Assembly: GCA_018883365.1 (NCBI GenBank)
Contig: VEQF01000002.1
Span: 1 to 64,000, forward strand
From: Candidatus Nanopelagicaceae bacterium
Lineage (GTDB): Bacteria > Actinomycetota > Actinomycetes > Nanopelagicales > Nanopelagicaceae
DNA: 64,000 nucleotides
Direction of reading: 5' to 3'
Shown here: positions 37,214 to 46,815 of the stretch, piece after piece
How the letters are laid out: every line of letters begins with the position of its first letter
How positions within the stretch are numbered: position 1 is the stretch's first letter
Notes under the pieces: generated by a model
What the model was told of the DNA's origin: nothing
Databases searched by the model: none
The model's input: only the letters and a program-made list of their open reading frames with translations
Made by a program: the position numbers and the translations under genes

Positions 37214-37840
37214 ATGGCCCGTTATTTTGGAGCAGATTGCAAGCGCTGCCGTCGCGAGAAAGTGAAGCTTTTCCTAAAAGGCTCGAAGTGCGATGGACCA
37301 AAGTGCCCAATTGAGTCACGTCCATATCCACCAGGACAACATGGACGCGGACGTTCTAAGGAATCTGAGTACCTACTTCAGATGCGTGAGAAGCAAAAGT
37401 GCGCACGTATTTACGGTGTTCTAGAAAAGCAATTCCGTAATTACTACACAGAGGCAAGCCGTCAAGCTGGTAAGACTGGTGAGAACTTGCTCGTACTTCT
37501 CGAGACACGTCTAGACAACGTCATTTATCGCGCAGGCTTTGCAAAGAGCCGCGACATGGCACGTCAGATTGTTCGTCACGGACACATTCTTGTTAATGGC
37601 AAGAAGGTTGATATTCCGTCATACCGCGTAAGCATGTATGACTTGATCGATGTTCGCGGTAAGTCACAGGAGCTAACACCATTCATCGTTGCAAGCGCTG
37701 AATACGGTGAGAAATCAGTTCCAGCCTGGCTCGAGGTTGTGCCATCACAGATGCGCATCATCGTTCACGGCCTACCTACCCGTGCGGTCATCGACACACA
37801 GGTCCAGGAACAACTAATCGTTGAGCTTTACTCCAAGTAA
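37214..37840 (+). CDS. rpsD: 30S ribosomal protein S4
   Basis: 208 residues from the ATG at 37214, with AAGGAGAAG upstream. It is the zinc form: Cys9, Cys12, Cys26 and Cys31 in ADCKRCRREK..KCDGPKCPIE. The S4 RNA-binding domain (LDNVIYRAGFAKSRDMARQIVRHGHILVNGKKV) follows. A longer frame from 37154 overlaps rpsK and is rejected. Confidence 0.97.
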   Translation: MARYFGADCKRCRREKVKLFLKGSKCDGPKCPIESRPYPPGQHGRGRSKESEYLLQMREKQKCARIYGVLEKQFRNYYTEASRQAGKTGENLLVLLETRLDNVIYRAGFAKSRDMARQIVRHGHILVNGKKVDIPSYRVSMYDLIDVRGKSQELTPFIVASAEYGEKSVPAWLEVVPSQMRIIVHGLPTRAVIDTQVQEQLIVELYSK

Positions 37841-37941
37841 TTAATACTAATTATTTGGCGCAATAAAGAATTAAAAACTTCATAACAAAGTACTAACCGA
37901 GAGATCAAATAGCGGATCGCTCAAGACAATGGAGGAAATAA

Positions 37942-38940
37942 GTGCTAATCGCACAACGTCCCGTACTGACCGAAGAAGTAGTAAGCGAAAGCCGTTCACG
38001 TTTCATCATTGAACCGTTGGAGCCAGGTTTTGGTTACACACTAGGTAACTCACTTCGTCGTACCTTGCTTTCATCAATCCCAGGTGCAGCTGTAACCAGC
38101 ATCCGGGTAGCAGGTGCGCTACATGAGTTCACAACTCTTGAAGGCGTAAAGGAAGATCTCACCGATATCGTCCTTAACATCAAGAACCTAGTGCTTTCAT
38201 CTGATAACGATGAGCCAACTGTGGCCTACATCCGCAAGAGCGGAAGCGGCACAGTAACTGGTGCAGATGTTGCAGTTCCTGCAGGCGTTCAGGTTCACAA
38301 TCCTGATCTGCACATTGCAACTTTGAACAGCAAAGCAAACCTTGAAATTGAATTAACAATCGAGCGTGGTCGCGGTTATGTAACTGCGGTTCAGAACAAG
38401 CAGGTAGGCGCAGAAATTGGACGTATTCCAGTTGACTCCATCTACTCACCAGTTCTACGTGTTACCTACAAGGTAGAAGCAACACGTGTTGAACAACGTA
38501 CCGACTTCGATCGTTTGATTCTTGATGTTGAAACCAAGAAGTCAATCTCTCCACGTGATGCAATGGCATCTGCTGGAAAGACATTGGTTGAGTTGTTTGG
38601 TTTGGCTCATGAACTTAACTATGCGGCTGAAGGTATTGACCTTGGCCCATCAGTTCAGGATGCAGCACTTGCAGCAGATCTAGCTCTTCCAATCGAAGAT
38701 CTTGATCTAACAGTGCGCTCTTACAACTGCTTGAAGCGCGAAGGAATCCACACTGTTGGAGAACTTCTTTCTCGCAGCGAAGCTGACCTGCTAGATATCC
38801 GCAACTTTGGCTCCAAATCAATTGATGAAGTTAAGGCGAAGCTCGTTTCAATGGGTCTTCAACTTAAGGATTCACCAATTGGCTTTGATCCAACCAAGCA
38901 CCAGAACTACGGCGTCGATTACTCCGACGACCAGGCTTAA
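37942..38940 (+). CDS. rpoA: RNA polymerase alpha subunit
   Basis: 332 residues from a GTG preceded by GGAGGAA. N-terminal assembly domain ([28 protein letters not shown]) and C-terminal DNA/activator-binding domain ([17 protein letters not shown].. [11 protein letters not shown]). A 101-base gap separates it from rpsD; it is AT-rich with no convincing promoter. Confidence 0.97.
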   Translation: MLIAQRPVLTEEVVSESRSRFIIEPLEPGFGYTLGNSLRRTLLSSIPGAAVTSIRVAGALHEFTTLEGVKEDLTDIVLNIKNLVLSSDNDEPTVAYIRKSGSGTVTGADVAVPAGVQVHNPDLHIATLNSKANLEIELTIERGRGYVTAVQNKQVGAEIGRIPVDSIYSPVLRVTYKVEATRVEQRTDFDRLILDVETKKSISPRDAMASAGKTLVELFGLAHELNYAAEGIDLGPSVQDAALAADLALPIEDLDLTVRSYNCLKREGIHTVGELLSRSEADLLDIRNFGSKSIDEVKAKLVSMGLQLKDSPIGFDPTKHQNYGVDYSDDQA

Positions 38941-38951
38941 GGAGAAAAACC

Positions 38952-39401
38952 ATGCCACGTCCATCAAAAGGTCCGCGTCTTGGAGCCGGCCCAGCACATG
39001 AGAAGTTGTTGCTGCGCACACTCGCAGAGCAGCTATTCGAAAACGGCAAGGTTCGTACTACCGAAGCCAAAGCACGTCGTCTTCGTCCACTCGCTGAAAA
39101 GTTAATCACCACAGCCAAGAAAGGTGATCTTGCAGCGCGTCGCCAAGTATTGGCATCTATTGCAAACAAGAACGTAGTTCACACTCTCTTCACCGAGATT
39201 GCTCCACGTTTTGAATCACGCAATGGTGGATACACACGAATTACAAAGATTGGTCCACGTAAGGGCGACAACGCTCCTATGGCAATCATTGAGGTTCTCA
39301 CTGAAGGAACTCCTGCAAAAAAAGCGGTAGTTAACGAAGCAGAGAAAGCAGCAAAGAAAGCTGCACCAAAGAAGAAAGCTGCCGCAGCCAAGGCTGAGTA
39401 G
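38952..39401 (+). CDS. rplQ: 50S ribosomal protein L17
   Basis: 149 residues. The core [48 protein letters not shown] is followed by a Lys/Ala-rich tail of about 30 residues typical of actinobacteria. Last ribosomal gene of the alpha cluster. Confidence 0.96.
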   Translation: MPRPSKGPRLGAGPAHEKLLLRTLAEQLFENGKVRTTEAKARRLRPLAEKLITTAKKGDLAARRQVLASIANKNVVHTLFTEIAPRFESRNGGYTRITKIGPRKGDNAPMAIIEVLTEGTPAKKAVVNEAEKAAKKAAPKKKAAAAKAE

Positions 39402-39423
39402 TTTTTAATTTTAAGTAGTAAGA

Positions 39424-40269
39424 ATGGAACCCACTCTCAACCCCGAGAGTGGGTTTCTTCGTTTTCGGATTGATTTTGCTTACGACGGAACCAATTTCAG
39501 CGGCTGGGCCAAACAACCAGATCAGCGCACTGTGCAAGGTGAAATGGAAAATGCTTTAGCTGGATTAACCAGAAATCCCGTCGAGTTAGTTGTTGCCGGA
39601 CGCACCGATGCTGGAGTCCATGCCACTGCGCAGGTTGCACATTTTGACCTGCCAAAGTTAGATAAATATGGCAATGAATGGAAGCCGCAGGATCTGAGTT
39701 ATCGATTAAATCGCATGTTAACTGAGGAAATACGAGTTAAAACTGTCTCATTCGCGCCGGCTTATTTTCACGCCCGTTTTTCAGCGTTGCGCCGCACCTA
39801 TGTTTATAAAATTGCTGATGGTCAAAGATTGGTTGAACCATTGAAGCGATTTGATACCGCTACCTGGTATCGCCATTTAGATTTATCAAGAATGAATGAG
39901 GCCAGCTCCAGATTATTGGGCGCACATGATTTTGCAACGTTCTGTAAGCCGGGAGGCTCTGGAACCACGATTCGCACCCTAGAAAAGTTTCACTGGGAAA
40001 GAACTGGTGATGCAAATCTAGTTGCGACGGTAACTGCTGATGCGTTTTGTTATTCCATGGTACGAAACATCGTAGGAGCGGTGGTTTGTGTGGGAGAGGG
40101 AAGATTTGAACCCGATTGGATTAGCGGATTGCTAGCCAACAAGACCAGAGTCAGTGAAAGTTATGTGTTTCCAGGACGCGGTTTAACTTTAGTTGCGGTT
40201 GAATACCCTGCGGATTCGCAGTTGCAATCTCGCGCCGAGGTAACAATTCGCAGAAGAGATGAAGAGTAA
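39424..40269 (+). CDS. truA: tRNA pseudouridine(38-40) synthase TruA
   Basis: 281 residues. FAYDGTNFSGWAKQPDQRTVQGE, the catalytic aspartate in GRTDAGVHA, and RRTYVYKI fit the family. The only usable start in frame is the ATG at 39424, which lies next to a terminator-like hairpin covering codons 2-11. The stop abuts the next gene. Confidence 0.94.
   Translation: MEPTLNPESGFLRFRIDFAYDGTNFSGWAKQPDQRTVQGEMENALAGLTRNPVELVVAGRTDAGVHATAQVAHFDLPKLDKYGNEWKPQDLSYRLNRMLTEEIRVKTVSFAPAYFHARFSALRRTYVYKIADGQRLVEPLKRFDTATWYRHLDLSRMNEASSRLLGAHDFATFCKPGGSGTTIRTLEKFHWERTGDANLVATVTADAFCYSMVRNIVGAVVCVGEGRFEPDWISGLLANKTRVSESYVFPGRGLTLVAVEYPADSQLQSRAEVTIRRRDEE
39428..39465 (+). terminator. Terminator-like hairpin overlapping the start of truA
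   Basis: An 11-bp perfect stem (AACCCACTCTC 39428-39438 with GAGAGTGGGTT 39445-39455), a 6-base loop and a T-rich tail (TTTCTTCGTTTT). By shape it is an intrinsic terminator for the rplQ transcript, yet it lies inside the truA frame. Confidence 0.75.
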
Positions 40270-41871
40270 ATGGGGCAAATCAACGTAGTTGGAATTGAAT
40301 ACGCCCTTTCTGATGGTCGAGTTCTTTTAAATGATGTTTCCTTTCGAGTGGGTGAAGGTTCCAAAGTTGCCTTAATTGGTCCAAATGGATCTGGTAAAAC
40401 CACGTTATTTAAAATGATTGCTGGAGATCTTCAGCCGGATTCAGGACAAATAATTATTACCGGTGGACTTGGCGTTATGCGTCAGTTCATTGGATCAATT
40501 AGAGATGATTCAACGGTTCGAGATCTACTCGTATCGGTATCTCCGCTGCGAATTCGCCATGCCGCACAAACATTAAAAGCAGCAGAGGCTGCGATGGCCG
40601 CAAATGATTCAGAAAAAGAGCAGATGGCCTTTGCTCAAGCTCTCGCTGATTGGGGCGATGCCGGGGGATATGAACAAGAGGTTCTTTGGGACATCGCCTG
40701 CTCAAATGCGCTGGGCAAAACCTTTGATCGCGTTATGCATCGTGAAGTTAACTCGTTATCCGGTGGTGAGCAGAAAAAGTTAGTACTGCACTCGCTCTTG
40801 CAAGGCCCAGAAGAGGTTTTAATTCTTGATGAGCCAGACAACTATTTGGATGTGCCCGCAAAACGTTGGCTAGAGGAACAAATCCGCGAATCCAAAAAAA
40901 CAATTCTTTACATCAGCCATGATCGTGAGTTATTGGCTGCAACCGCAACCAAAGTTGTGACTCTTGAGCAAGGTATTAATGGAAATACCGCTTGGATTCA
41001 TGGTGAAGGTTTTAATACTTGGCATGATGCCCGCAAAGCACGTAATGAACAGTTTGCTCAAGTTCTAGAGCGTTGGGAAGATGAACACAAACGATTAAAA
41101 GAATTGGTTTTAACTTTGCAATGGCAAGCCGCCAGCTCTCCCGATATGGCTTCGCGTTATCGTGCGATGCAAACTCGTTTGCGCAAGTTTGAAGAAATTG
41201 GCCCACCGCCTCCGCCGCCAGTTGAACAAGATGTAAAGGTTAATCTGAAAAGCGGTCGCACCGGAGAACGGGTTGTTACCTGCGAGGATTTAACTTTAGA
41301 AAACCTAACCGAACCATTTAATTTCGAGATTTATTATCAAGATCGGGTAGCAATCTTAGGCAAGAATGGAACCGGTAAATCTCATTTCTTGCGTCGTTTA
41401 TCCGGTGATGAAACGGTTCGCTATTCCGGTACATTTAAATTGGGCGCACGAGTAGTTCCCGGATTTTTCGCCCAAACCCATGCTCACCCTGAGTTTGTCG
41501 GCAAGACTCTGTTGGAGATTTTGTGGCAAGAACATTCATTGCAACTAGGTGCAGCAAAAAGTGTTTTGGGTAGATATGAATTAGCCCAACAAGCAGAGCA
41601 ACAGTTCACATCGTTATCTGGCGGACAGCAGGCACGATTCCAAGTTTTACTTCTGGAATTAGCGGGCGACACTTTGCTGTTATTAGATGAGCCAACCGAT
41701 AACTTAGATCTTGCCAGTGCAGAGGCATTAGAGCGTGCACTTTCTAGTTATCAAGGAACGGTAATTGCGGTGACCCATGATCGCTGGTTTGCCCGCGGCT
41801 TTACGAGATTCTTGATATTTGGGGCAGAGGGCCAGGTATATGAGAGCCCCGAGCCGGTTTGGACCCATTAA
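40270..41871 (+). CDS. ABC-F family ATPase (ribosome-associated)
   Basis: 533 residues with two nucleotide-binding domains and no membrane segments. Walker A motifs GPNGSGKTT (near 37) and GKNGTGKSH (near 366), signatures LSGGEQ and LSGGQQ, and Walker B ILDEPDN and LLDEPTDN. A linker of about 80 residues with many charged residues separates them. ABC-F proteins act on the ribosome as translation factors or antibiotic-protection proteins. It directly follows truA. Confidence 0.9.
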   Translation: MGQINVVGIEYALSDGRVLLNDVSFRVGEGSKVALIGPNGSGKTTLFKMIAGDLQPDSGQIIITGGLGVMRQFIGSIRDDSTVRDLLVSVSPLRIRHAAQTLKAAEAAMAANDSEKEQMAFAQALADWGDAGGYEQEVLWDIACSNALGKTFDRVMHREVNSLSGGEQKKLVLHSLLQGPEEVLILDEPDNYLDVPAKRWLEEQIRESKKTILYISHDRELLAATATKVVTLEQGINGNTAWIHGEGFNTWHDARKARNEQFAQVLERWEDEHKRLKELVLTLQWQAASSPDMASRYRAMQTRLRKFEEIGPPPPPPVEQDVKVNLKSGRTGERVVTCEDLTLENLTEPFNFEIYYQDRVAILGKNGTGKSHFLRRLSGDETVRYSGTFKLGARVVPGFFAQTHAHPEFVGKTLLEILWQEHSLQLGAAKSVLGRYELAQQAEQQFTSLSGGQQARFQVLLLELAGDTLLLLDEPTDNLDLASAEALERALSSYQGTVIAVTHDRWFARGFTRFLIFGAEGQVYESPEPVWTH

Positions 41872-41883
41872 TCCAGCCCGATT

Positions 41884-41912
41884 TTGACCCCTTTAGCGCT
41901 GGCCGGTAATCT
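41884..41912 (+). promoter_or_regulatory. Promoter of the rplM-rpsI operon
   Basis: TTGACC (41884-41889), a 17-base spacer, TAATCT (41907-41912). About 75 bases of leader follow. Confidence 0.75.
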
Positions 41913-41992
41913 TCCCCTTCTGTCTCGGACCGAATATGGTCTAGCGGCGTTAATGGAAGTAATAAGAGAAGTAAGAAGAAAGCGAGTTTGTC

Positions 41993-42451
41993 GTGCGTAC
42001 CTTTAGTCCGACCCCGAATGATGTTTCACGTAAGTGGTATGTCATTGATGCATCAGATGTCGTTCTTGGACGTCTCGCAAGCCATGCTGCCGTTCTACTT
42101 CGCGGAAAGCACAAGCCAACCTTCGCTCCTCACATGGACATGGGTGACTTCGTAGTTGTAATCAACGCTGACAAAGTCGTGCTTACCGGTTCAAAGATGA
42201 CTGACAAGTTTGCGCACCAGCACTCAGGTTTCCCAGGCGGACTTACCTCACGCAACTACAACCAGTTGATGGAGAAGTTCCCAACCCGTGCGGTTGAAAA
42301 AGCAATCAAGGGAATGCTTCCTAAGAATTCACTTGGCAAGCAAATGGCTTCCAAGCTAAAGGTTTATGCAGGCGCTGAGCATCCACACGGATCACAAGCT
42401 CCAATCGCTTACACATTCACACAAATCGATCAGACCAAGGTTGGTAAGTAA
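41993..42451 (+). CDS. rplM: 50S ribosomal protein L13
   Basis: 152 residues from a [20 protein letters not shown], the GK.KP.FAPH segment and [15 protein letters not shown] are diagnostic. First gene after a strong promoter. Confidence 0.96.
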   Translation: MRTFSPTPNDVSRKWYVIDASDVVLGRLASHAAVLLRGKHKPTFAPHMDMGDFVVVINADKVVLTGSKMTDKFAHQHSGFPGGLTSRNYNQLMEKFPTRAVEKAIKGMLPKNSLGKQMASKLKVYAGAEHPHGSQAPIAYTFTQIDQTKVGK

Positions 42452-42453
42452 TA

Positions 42454-42915
42454 ATGTCAGAAAAAGAAACAACTACTGCCTATAGCTCCAGCACTCCTGC
42501 TGCTGCAACCAACCGCTCCGCTGTTATCGCACCGGGCGCTGGTGTTGGTCGTCGTAAAGAAGCTGTTGCACGTGTTCGTCTTGTTCCAGGAACCGGACGT
42601 TGGCTCGTTAACAACAAGAATCTAGAAGTTTATTTTCCAAACAAAGTTCACCAGCAATCAGTTTCTGAGCCACTACGTACCGTTGGCGCAGAAGGTAAGT
42701 ACGATGTAATTGCACGTATTGATGGTGGCGGAATTTCAGGTCAAGCCGGCGCACTTCGTCTTGGTGTTGCTCGCGCTCTAAATGAAATCGATGTAGACGC
42801 TAACCGTCCAGCACTGAAGAAAGCTGGTTTCCTAACCCGCGATCCACGTGTAATCGAGCGCAAGAAGTACGGCCTAAAGAAGGCCCGTAAGCGTTCGCAA
42901 TACAGCAAGCGTTAA
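42454..42915 (+). CDS. rpsI: 30S ribosomal protein S9
   Basis: 153 residues. A Ser/Thr/Ala-rich N-terminal stretch of about 28 residues precedes [17 protein letters not shown]; the C-terminus [15 protein letters not shown] reaches the P-site tRNA. Its TAA stop begins a TAATCT that could serve as a -10 box for glmM. Confidence 0.96.
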   Translation: MSEKETTTAYSSSTPAAATNRSAVIAPGAGVGRRKEAVARVRLVPGTGRWLVNNKNLEVYFPNKVHQQSVSEPLRTVGAEGKYDVIARIDGGGISGQAGALRLGVARALNEIDVDANRPALKKAGFLTRDPRVIERKKYGLKKARKRSQYSKR

Positions 42916-42931
42916 TCTAACGATTACCGGC

Positions 42932-44263
42932 ATGGCGCTTTTTGGCACCGATGGTGTCCGAGGCGTTGCCAATGTTGATCTCACCGCAGAACTCGCTGTT
43001 GATTTAGCTGTTGCTGCTGCCCATGTACTCGCTGATTTAGGTGAGTTTGCTGGACATCGCCCTAAGGCAATTGTTGGTCAAGATTCCCGCGCCTCTGGAG
43101 AATTTCTAGAAGCAGCGGTCTGTGCTGGTCTTGCAAGTGCAGGTATTGATGTTTATCGGGTTGGTGTTTTACCTACTCCGGCAATTGCTTATTTGGTTAA
43201 TACCACCGGAGCCGATCTCGGCGTAATGATCAGCGCATCACATAATCCAATGCCTGACAATGGAATCAAATTTTTTGCTCGTGGCGGCGGTAAGTTAGAT
43301 GATGCTTTAGAAGCAAAGATTGAAGCGATATTAGGTGAGCCTTGGGCTCGCCCAACCGGCAAAGAGGTTGGTCGAATTATTGTTGATGATTCTGCCCGCG
43401 AAACCTATCTAAAACATTTATTGAACAGTATCGAAAGTAATTTCAATGGCTTAAAGATTGTGATTGATTGTGCAAATGGTGCAGCCTCATTTGTGGCACC
43501 AGAGATGTTACGGCGAGCTGGAGCTGAGGTAATTGCGATAAATGCAGCGCCTAATGGCTTGAACATTAACGATAACTGCGGCTCTACACATTTGGAAAGC
43601 TTGATCGAAAAAGTACGACAAGAAAAAGCCGATCTTGGAATAGCTCATGATGGTGACGCAGATCGAGTTTTAGCAATTGATCATGAAGGTAATGTGATTG
43701 ATGGCGATTACATTTTAGGAATTCTCGCCAAGCACACTGAACTTCCTACCAAAACCGTTGTTGGCACGGTGATGACCAACCTCGGATTAATCCGCGCATT
43801 AGAGGCGGAAGGAATTGCATTTGTTGCTACCCCGGTAGGAGATCGTTACGTTCTAGAGGAAATGGTTGCTGGCGGTCACACCTTGGGTGGCGAGCAATCT
43901 GGTCACATCATTATGCGCAAATACGCAAACACCGGCGATGGGCTTTTGACTGCGCTGCATTTAATCTCTGAGGTAGCCCGCTCCAAAAAGAACCTAAAGG
44001 AACTGTCATCTTTTATGACCCGTTATCCGCAGCTATTGATTAATGTTGGTGGAGTTGCAAAAGATAAATTAGCGGAGAACACAAAAATCGCAGCTGCAGT
44101 TAAAGATGTTGAGAATCAACTGGGTAAAACCGGCCGGGTTTTATTGCGCAAATCAGGCACTGAGCCGTTGGTACGGGTAATGATTGAGGCTGAGGATGCG
44201 GATTTAGCCAAACAATTAGCTGAGTCACTAGCCGCCCTAGTAAAATCAGAGCTCGCGCTTTAA
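42932..44263 (+). CDS. glmM: Phosphoglucosamine mutase
   Basis: 443 residues, full length. The phosphoserine loop GVMISASHNPMPDN (serine near 103), metal-binding DGDADR and the C-terminal LLRKSGTEPLVRVM are present. It makes glucosamine-1-phosphate for peptidoglycan. Usual position after rpsI. Confidence 0.97.
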   Translation: MALFGTDGVRGVANVDLTAELAVDLAVAAAHVLADLGEFAGHRPKAIVGQDSRASGEFLEAAVCAGLASAGIDVYRVGVLPTPAIAYLVNTTGADLGVMISASHNPMPDNGIKFFARGGGKLDDALEAKIEAILGEPWARPTGKEVGRIIVDDSARETYLKHLLNSIESNFNGLKIVIDCANGAASFVAPEMLRRAGAEVIAINAAPNGLNINDNCGSTHLESLIEKVRQEKADLGIAHDGDADRVLAIDHEGNVIDGDYILGILAKHTELPTKTVVGTVMTNLGLIRALEAEGIAFVATPVGDRYVLEEMVAGGHTLGGEQSGHIIMRKYANTGDGLLTALHLISEVARSKKNLKELSSFMTRYPQLLINVGGVAKDKLAENTKIAAAVKDVENQLGKTGRVLLRKSGTEPLVRVMIEAEDADLAKQLAESLAALVKSELAL

Positions 44264-44290
44264 TAGTTTTTAAATCAAAGGAGCTCACCA

Positions 44291-46114
44291 ATGTGTGGGA
44301 TTGTGGGATACACAGGTCCTAATCCCGCGTTGCAAAAAGTTCTTGAAGGTTTAAAGCGTCTGGAATATCGCGGTTATGACTCCGCAGGTGTTGCGTTAAC
44401 GCTCAGCAAGGGGCAGCCGTTATTTGTTGCCAAGAAAGCTGGCAAGTTAAACAATCTCGAAAATGAATTAGCTGCGAAGCATGAATCTGCACATTCAGGA
44501 ATCGGCCACACCCGTTGGGCAACTCATGGTGGTCCGACCGATGAAAATGCGCATCCACACATTTCTAATGATGGAAAATTAGCGGTAATTCACAATGGCA
44601 TCATCGAGAATTATTTAGAACTGCGCAAAGAGCTTGAATCACGAGGACATAAATTCGCCTCTGAAACCGATACCGAATCGGTAGCTCATCTTTTAAGTGA
44701 GCATTTTAAAAACACTGGAGATCTAGCGGCGGCGATGCGGGAGATCTGCCAAAAGCTAAGGGGATCATTTACTTTGCTTGCGGTTCATAGCGATGCCCCA
44801 GAAACCATCGTTGGTGCCCGTCGCAATTCACCTTTAGTTGTGGGAGTTGGCGCCGGAGAGCACTTCTTGGCCTCTGATGTTTCAGCCTTTATTTCTCATA
44901 CCAAGCAAGCTTTGGAGTTGGGTCAGGATCAAGTTGTTGAGGTAACCCCTGACGCGGTTGTGGTCACTGATCTAACGGGACAGGTCGTACAGCCGAAGAG
45001 TTTTGAGATTACTTGGGATGCCAAAGCTGCAGAACGTGGTGGATTTACCCACTTCATGTTGAAAGAGATTTTTGAACAACCTAAGGCAATTTCTGACACT
45101 TTAACCGGAAGATTTACCGAGTCTGGGGTCAAATGCGAAGAGCTCAAATCAATTAATTTAAATGCTAAACGTATTTTGATTTTGGCATGCGGCACGGCAT
45201 ATCACGCAGGTTTAATCGCCAAGTATGCGATAGAGGAGTGGGCGAAAACTCCAGTAGATGTTGAATTGGCATCTGAGTTTCGTTATCGCAAACCAGTTCT
45301 TACAAATGACACTTTAGTAATAACTATCTCTCAATCCGGCGAGACGATGGATACTTTGATGGCGCTGCGTCATGCCAAAGAGTTGGGCGCACAAACGCTT
45401 TCGGTGTGCAACACAATTGGTTCAACAATTCCACGTGAATCTGACGCGGTGGTGTACACCCATGCAGGCCCAGAGATTGCGGTAGCTTCAACAAAAGCGC
45501 TACTAACTCAGATAATCGCACTTCAAGTCATTGCACTTTACATTTCGCAAGAAAAGAAAACTCTAAGTACTCATGAGATTTCAAAGCTGCGCGATGCGAT
45601 GTTATCGCTACCAAATCAAGTAGAAGAGATCCTAGAAACCGTTGAACCGCTGCGTGAGATGACTAGAGGATTTAAAGATTCCACATCAGTTTTGTTTTTG
45701 GGACGACATGTTGGTTTTCCAGCCGCTTTAGAAGGGGCGTTGAAGTTGAAGGAGTTGGCGTACATGCATGCCGAGGGCTTTGCCGGAGGCGAGTTAAAGC
45801 ATGGACCGATTGCTTTGATTGAGGCCGGAACTCCGGTCATTGCAATAATGCCTCCTGTTACGAGTGAAATTTCCGAAAAGATGCGCAGCAATATCCAAGA
45901 GGTCAAAGCTAGAGGCGCCAACGTGATTGCCATTTGTGATGCAAATACAGAGGTGGATGCCTCCCACGTAATTCGCATCCCAAGCACCCACGAGCTTCTT
46001 CAACCAGCCTTATCTATTGTTCCGCTTCAAGTATTTGCCTACGAAATGGCGGTTGCAAGAGGAAATGATGTGGATCAACCAAGAAATCTGGCGAAGTCGG
46101 TGACTGTGGAATGA
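44291..46114 (+). CDS. glmS: Glutamine-fructose-6-phosphate aminotransferase
   Basis: 607 residues. N-terminal nucleophile Cys2 (MCGIVGYTG), glutaminase motif HTRWATHG, two SIS domains (ISQSGETMDTLMAL, GRHVGFPAALEGALKLKE) and C-terminal PRNLAKSVTVE. First step of amino-sugar synthesis, paired with glmM. RBS AAAGGAG. ATGA overlap with the next gene. Confidence 0.97.
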   Translation: MCGIVGYTGPNPALQKVLEGLKRLEYRGYDSAGVALTLSKGQPLFVAKKAGKLNNLENELAAKHESAHSGIGHTRWATHGGPTDENAHPHISNDGKLAVIHNGIIENYLELRKELESRGHKFASETDTESVAHLLSEHFKNTGDLAAAMREICQKLRGSFTLLAVHSDAPETIVGARRNSPLVVGVGAGEHFLASDVSAFISHTKQALELGQDQVVEVTPDAVVVTDLTGQVVQPKSFEITWDAKAAERGGFTHFMLKEIFEQPKAISDTLTGRFTESGVKCEELKSINLNAKRILILACGTAYHAGLIAKYAIEEWAKTPVDVELASEFRYRKPVLTNDTLVITISQSGETMDTLMALRHAKELGAQTLSVCNTIGSTIPRESDAVVYTHAGPEIAVASTKALLTQIIALQVIALYISQEKKTLSTHEISKLRDAMLSLPNQVEEILETVEPLREMTRGFKDSTSVLFLGRHVGFPAALEGALKLKELAYMHAEGFAGGELKHGPIALIEAGTPVIAIMPPVTSEISEKMRSNIQEVKARGANVIAICDANTEVDASHVIRIPSTHELLQPALSIVPLQVFAYEMAVARGNDVDQPRNLAKSVTVE

Positions 46115-46806
46115 GTACTGATTTTGATGATGTAGTTGACCAACGCCAAGAGGTTAGACGCCATGAAATGAAGGTGGCGTTGCGTTGGAGCGCATTCTTA
46201 ACTTTTGGATTTGTTTTAGTAACGCTGGATATTCTGAATCAAGGATTGTTATACAAAGCTGATCAGTATTTTGCTGATCTGAATCGCCCAAAGTTTGAAG
46301 GTTTTGCTAACTTTCTTATTTTACGAATTGATGATTTAGGGCTCCGTTGGATTACCGCAGTAATACTTCTAGTTACAGCAACTTTAATTAGTAGACGATT
46401 TAAATCCTGGCGCCCGCTCAATCTATCGATACTCTCACTAATTTTCTTAAATCTTTTTGTGGGTGCCGCGAAAATTGGATTTGGGCGCTGCAAGGCAAAA
46501 GAAGATTTTGATGTCTGCATGTTTACCGATGGAATGGCATACCCAAGTGGGCATATTTCTAATGCATTGGTTACCTGGGGATTGTTCGCCTACATTATTT
46601 TCCGCTATACACACCGGGCACCATTTGAAGGACTAAAGCTTTATTGGTGGGTTGCGGTTGTGACCATCGCGGTCGGAGTTGTTTCTTTACTGCGAAATAC
46701 CCATTGGTTTACCGATTTACTTGGCGGTATGTTTTTAGGCGGCGCCATTTTGGTTTTAGTAGTGGCTATTGATCGCTTTATTCCATCTAAACGTCAACCC
46801 TCATAG
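46111..46806 (+). CDS. PAP2-superfamily membrane phosphatase
   Basis: 231 residues with about five membrane segments. The phosphatase motifs are visible as AYPSGH and RNTHWFTDLLGG (Arg, His, Asp). It may act on undecaprenyl pyrophosphate or a phosphatidyl phosphate. Other actinobacteria usually have acpS and nnrD between glmS and alr; here this gene takes that place. Confidence 0.85.
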   Translation: MSTDFDDVVDQRQEVRRHEMKVALRWSAFLTFGFVLVTLDILNQGLLYKADQYFADLNRPKFEGFANFLILRIDDLGLRWITAVILLVTATLISRRFKSWRPLNLSILSLIFLNLFVGAAKIGFGRCKAKEDFDVCMFTDGMAYPSGHISNALVTWGLFAYIIFRYTHRAPFEGLKLYWWVAVVTIAVGVVSLLRNTHWFTDLLGGMFLGGAILVLVVAIDRFIPSKRQPS

Positions 46807-46809
46807 GCT
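46804..46809 (+). promoter_or_regulatory. -10 box of alr (leaderless), overlapping the PAP2 stop codon
   Basis: TAGGCT, six bases before the GTG at 46816; its TAG is the stop codon of the previous gene. No ribosome-binding site precedes alr. Confidence 0.55.
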
Positions 46810-46815
46810 AGCGCT

